A stretch of DNA of 6,547 nt from Anaerolineae bacterium (GTDB lineage Bacteria; Chloroflexota; Anaerolineae; 4572-78; J111): positions 1 to 6,547 of the forward strand of contig JAGRCC010000990.1 in the NCBI GenBank assembly GCA_020433785.1. The letters run 5' to 3'. Positions 4,191 through 6,547 of the stretch are shown here, one piece after another. The translations under genes were made by a program, and so were the position numbers. Each line of letters starts with the position of its first letter. Position 1 is the first letter of the stretch. The notes under the pieces were generated by a model. That model worked only from the letters and a program-made list of their open reading frames with translations, did not search any database and was not told the origin of the DNA.

Positions 4191-6522
4191 TAGTTTAGTT
4201 GTTTTAATTGTTGCCCTACTGTTGGGAGCCATATTTATGAGCTTCCCCGGTGGGCCAGCTTTGGTGCATGCCCAAGGCGACGATCTGATCGCCGGCATCC
4301 CCGAACCGGCGGCGGCCAATTTTCAAGCCCAAGACAGCATTCAAGAAGGCGGTCAACATTTCTTTTACACCTCATCAGACTCGCCCGGTAATGTTGTCAG
4401 CAATTATGAAGCGGCATTGACCAATGCCGGCTGGACCATTGTCAACAGCGGCGGCGATCCCTTTGGCATGTTCGGCGGCGGCCTGACGGCGACCAACGAC
4501 TCCCGCTATCTCAAAATGAATGCCGGTGGGCCGGGTGGGGCCACGTTTATCGACATTTGCGTCTGGCCTTCGCAGCCCGGCAACAACAACTGCGGCCAAA
4601 ACAATAATAATAACCGGATTTCGTCGGGAGCTGCGGTTTTAGGCTCGATGGGGGGGCTGCTGGCCGGCGTACCCGAACCGGCCAACGCCGCGTTTCAATC
4701 TGAAAACGCCATCCACGAGGGGGGACGACACTACTATTACACTTCCTCCGCCGGCCCCGGTGATGTGGTGAGCGGCTACGAATCGGCCCTTTCCAATGCA
4801 GGTTGGACGATTGTGAGCAGCGGCGGCGGCGGCGATCCCTTTGGCCTATTCGGCGGTGGGGCCGGCTTGACGGCAACCGATGGAATGCGCTATCTCACAT
4901 TCAACGCCGGCGGCCCATCCGGTGCTACATTTATCAATGCTTGCATCTGGCCTTCGCAGCCCGGCAACACCAATTGCCAAAACAATAACAACGTCCAGGC
5001 TTCCGGCGCGGGGTTGATGGGTTCCGGCGGCGGCCTGCTGGCCGGCGTGCCCGAATTGACTGACGCCGAATTTCGGGCCGAGGACGCTATTCAGGCCGGG
5101 GGCCGCCATTTCTTCTTCACCACCGGCACGCCACCCGGCGATCTGGTCAGCAACTACCAGGCGGCGCTGGAAGAGGCCGGCTGGAACATCGAGAACAGTG
5201 GTGGCGATCCGTTTGGTATGTTTGGGGCGGGCTTAACCGCCACCAACGCCGGTCGTTACTTAAAGCTGAATGCCGGTGGCCCGCCCGGCTCTACCTTTGT
5301 TGATGCCTGCATCTGGCCCTCACCGCCCGGTAATACCAACTGTGGCCAAAACAACAACAATCAAACCTCAGACGGCTCCGGTACGTTAGGCACCGGCGGC
5401 GATTTGCTGGCTGATGTCCCGGAACCGGCGGGAGCCAGCCTGCAAGCCCAGGATACGATTCATGAGGGTGGGCGCCACGCCTTCTACACCGCTTCGGATG
5501 CCCCGACCGATGTGGTGAGCAGCTACGAGGCTGCGCTCAGCGACGCCGGTTGGACGATTGAAAGCAGCGGCGGCGGCGGCGATCCCTTTGGGCTATTTGG
5601 CGGCGGGGCCGGCCTAACCGCGACCAACGGTGACCGCTACTTGACACTAAACGCCGGTGGCCCATCAGGCTCCACGTTTATCGATGTTTGTGTCTGGCCC
5701 ACCCAGCCCGGCAACACGAACTGCGGCCAGAATAACAACAATCAGGGTACGTTAGGCGCAGGGGGTGACCTGCTGGCCGGCGTACCGGAACCGGCCAACG
5801 CCGCCTACCAGTCTCAGAATGCCATTCAGGAGGGCGGGCGTCACTTCTTCTACACCTCCTCTGCCTCTCCGTCCGATGTCGTGAGCGGGTACGAATCGGC
5901 CTTGAGCGCTGCCGGCTGGAACATTGAGAGCAGCGGCGGTGGCGGCGATCCCTTTGGCCTGTTTGGCGGCGGAGCCGGTCTGACCGCCACCAACGGCGAC
6001 CGCTACCTAACCTTCAACGCCGGTGGCCCATCCGGTTCCACCTTTATCAACGCCTGCATCTGGCCGGCACAGCCGAGCGACACCAACTGCGGTCAAAACA
6101 ACAACAATCAGGGTACGCTGGGCGCGGGCGGCGATCTGCTGGCCGGCCTTCCGGAACCCGGCAATGCCTCCTTCCAGGCTGAGAACGCGATTCAGGAGGG
6201 GGGACGCCACTTCTACTACACCTCAAACGCAGCCCCTATGGACGTCGTCAACAACTACCAGGCAGCGCTGAGTGCAGCCGGTTGGAACATTCTCGACAGC
6301 GGCGGCGGGGGCGATCCCTTTGGGCTGTTTGGCAGTAATGCCGGCCTGTCTGCCAGCGACGGAACGCGTTATATCAACTTCCAGGCGGGTGGCCCGGTGG
6401 GGCAAACCTTTATCAATGCCTGTGTCTGGCCCTCCCAGCCTAATAATGATAACTGCGGCCAGAACAACAACAACAACAATAACAATAACAATAACAATGA
6501 TAACGACGACGATAATAATTAA
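4180..6522 (+). CDS. Secreted six-repeat, Cys-paired, Asn/Gly-rich protein of unknown function
   Basis: I do not recognise a named family. The 780-residue product starts with a clear Sec signal peptide: MKH, a hydrophobic core (about 6-22), and a likely signal peptidase I site VHA|QG after residue 31. No lipobox, LPXTG motif or C-terminal membrane helix is seen, so release or non-covalent surface binding is likely. The mature part is six tandem repeats starting at residues 35, 159, 285, 408, 530 and 652. Each has LLAGVPEP, an EGGRHFFYTSS strand-like segment, a helix-like DVVSxYExAL followed by AGWxI, a Gly loop with GDPFGLFG, RYLxxNAGGPxG, then CxWP-C. There are exactly two Cys per repeat (127/138, 255/266, 377/388, 504/515, 626/637, 748/759). 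The protein is acidic, with only two Lys after the signal peptide. The ATG at 4180 is forced by an in-frame TGA at 4174. A structural or adhesive surface role is possible, but the sequence shows no catalytic motif. Confidence 0.9.
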   Translation: MKHNSLVVLIVALLLGAIFMSFPGGPALVHAQGDDLIAGIPEPAAANFQAQDSIQEGGQHFFYTSSDSPGNVVSNYEAALTNAGWTIVNSGGDPFGMFGGGLTATNDSRYLKMNAGGPGGATFIDICVWPSQPGNNNCGQNNNNNRISSGAAVLGSMGGLLAGVPEPANAAFQSENAIHEGGRHYYYTSSAGPGDVVSGYESALSNAGWTIVSSGGGGDPFGLFGGGAGLTATDGMRYLTFNAGGPSGATFINACIWPSQPGNTNCQNNNNVQASGAGLMGSGGGLLAGVPELTDAEFRAEDAIQAGGRHFFFTTGTPPGDLVSNYQAALEEAGWNIENSGGDPFGMFGAGLTATNAGRYLKLNAGGPPGSTFVDACIWPSPPGNTNCGQNNNNQTSDGSGTLGTGGDLLADVPEPAGASLQAQDTIHEGGRHAFYTASDAPTDVVSSYEAALSDAGWTIESSGGGGDPFGLFGGGAGLTATNGDRYLTLNAGGPSGSTFIDVCVWPTQPGNTNCGQNNNNQGTLGAGGDLLAGVPEPANAAYQSQNAIQEGGRHFFYTSSASPSDVVSGYESALSAAGWNIESSGGGGDPFGLFGGGAGLTATNGDRYLTFNAGGPSGSTFINACIWPAQPSDTNCGQNNNNQGTLGAGGDLLAGLPEPGNASFQAENAIQEGGRHFYYTSNAAPMDVVNNYQAALSAAGWNILDSGGGGDPFGLFGSNAGLSASDGTRYINFQAGGPVGQTFINACVWPSQPNNDNCGQNNNNNNNNNNNNDNDDDNN
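4282..6519 (+). repeat. Six tandem ~370-bp coding repeats
   Basis: Units run 4282-4653, 4654-5031, 5032-5400, 5401-5766, 5767-6132 and 6133-6519, with lengths 372, 378, 369, 366, 366 and 387 bp. The last is longer because of the Asn/Asp tail. Units 4 and 5 are both exactly 122 codons. Two subclasses are visible. Units 1 and 3 have a short loop (NSGGDPFGMFG, then RYLK). Units 2, 4 and 5 have a longer loop (SSGGGGDPFGLFGGGAG, then RYLT), and unit 6 is a divergent long form. Asn-rich linkers follow the second Cys of every unit. Confidence 0.95.
6463..6498 (+). repeat. AAC/AAT trinucleotide tract encoding twelve Asn
   Basis: Twelve consecutive AAY codons (five AAC, then AAT/AAC alternating) follow the last CGQ and lead into an acidic DNDDDNN end. 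Earlier linkers have only 4-5 Asn, so the tract is expanded here. Slippage would change the tail length in whole codons and keep the frame. Confidence 0.9.
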
Positions 6523-6547
6523 TTGTCGACCATCAAGACATCGTAGA
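6523..6547. other. Short non-coding end of window
   Basis: Twenty-five bases follow the stop codon. No terminator hairpin or start of another gene can be seen before the window ends. Confidence 0.6.

Noticed and set aside
4547..5109. Minus-strand and alternative-frame open frames within the repeat gene
   Set aside because: They recur because the repeats recur, and have the biased composition of out-of-frame Gly/Asn-rich DNA.
4282..6519. CRISPR-like or non-coding tandem array
   Set aside because: The ~370-bp units keep one open reading frame with conserved protein motifs and synonymous differences, so this is a repetitive gene.

Overview
The window is a two-component signalling cluster followed by a secreted repeat protein, all on the + strand. 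GC is moderate to high and coding density is good. The hybrid kinase tail, the REC-GAF-HisKA_3 kinase, the NarL-type regulator and the Asn/Gly-rich exported protein together suggest a Chloroflexota (Anaerolineae-like) bacterium. Cyanobacteria or another environmental bacterium cannot be excluded. This is an inference from domain style, because no rRNA or marker gene is present.

Layout: (1) 1-1155, the C-terminal part of a hybrid histidine kinase (HATPase, receiver, conserved tail), cut by the left window edge. (2) 1185-2828, a soluble kinase with receiver, coiled coil, GAF, HisKA_3 and HATPase. (3) 2825-3487, a NarL/LuxR-type response regulator whose ATG overlaps the kinase stop (ATGA). A strong intrinsic terminator at 3534-3562 closes this group, so genes 1-3 look like one operon. 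(4) 3677-4051, a stand-alone receiver protein with a GTG start. (5) 4180-6522, a 780-residue exported protein made of six ~122-residue repeats, each with one C-X10-C pair and an Asn-rich linker, ending in an Asn/Asp tail.

How they may work together: the kinase at 1185 and the regulator at 2825 form a cognate pair by family and by translational coupling. The kinase's own N-terminal receiver could take input from the upstream hybrid kinase, giving a branched or serial phosphorelay. The lone receiver has no output domain and probably acts by protein contact or as a phosphate sink. Whether the exported protein is controlled by these regulators is unknown.

The most unusual DNA is the 128-bp leader between genes 4 and 5. 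It has a near-perfect Shine-Dalgarno sequence driving a 5-codon mini-ORF, a 9-bp stem-loop, and an exact 22-bp tandem duplication of the ribosome-binding site plus start codon. That duplication puts an out-of-frame decoy start just before the true one. I found no tRNA, rRNA, CRISPR array, insertion sequence or minus-strand gene.
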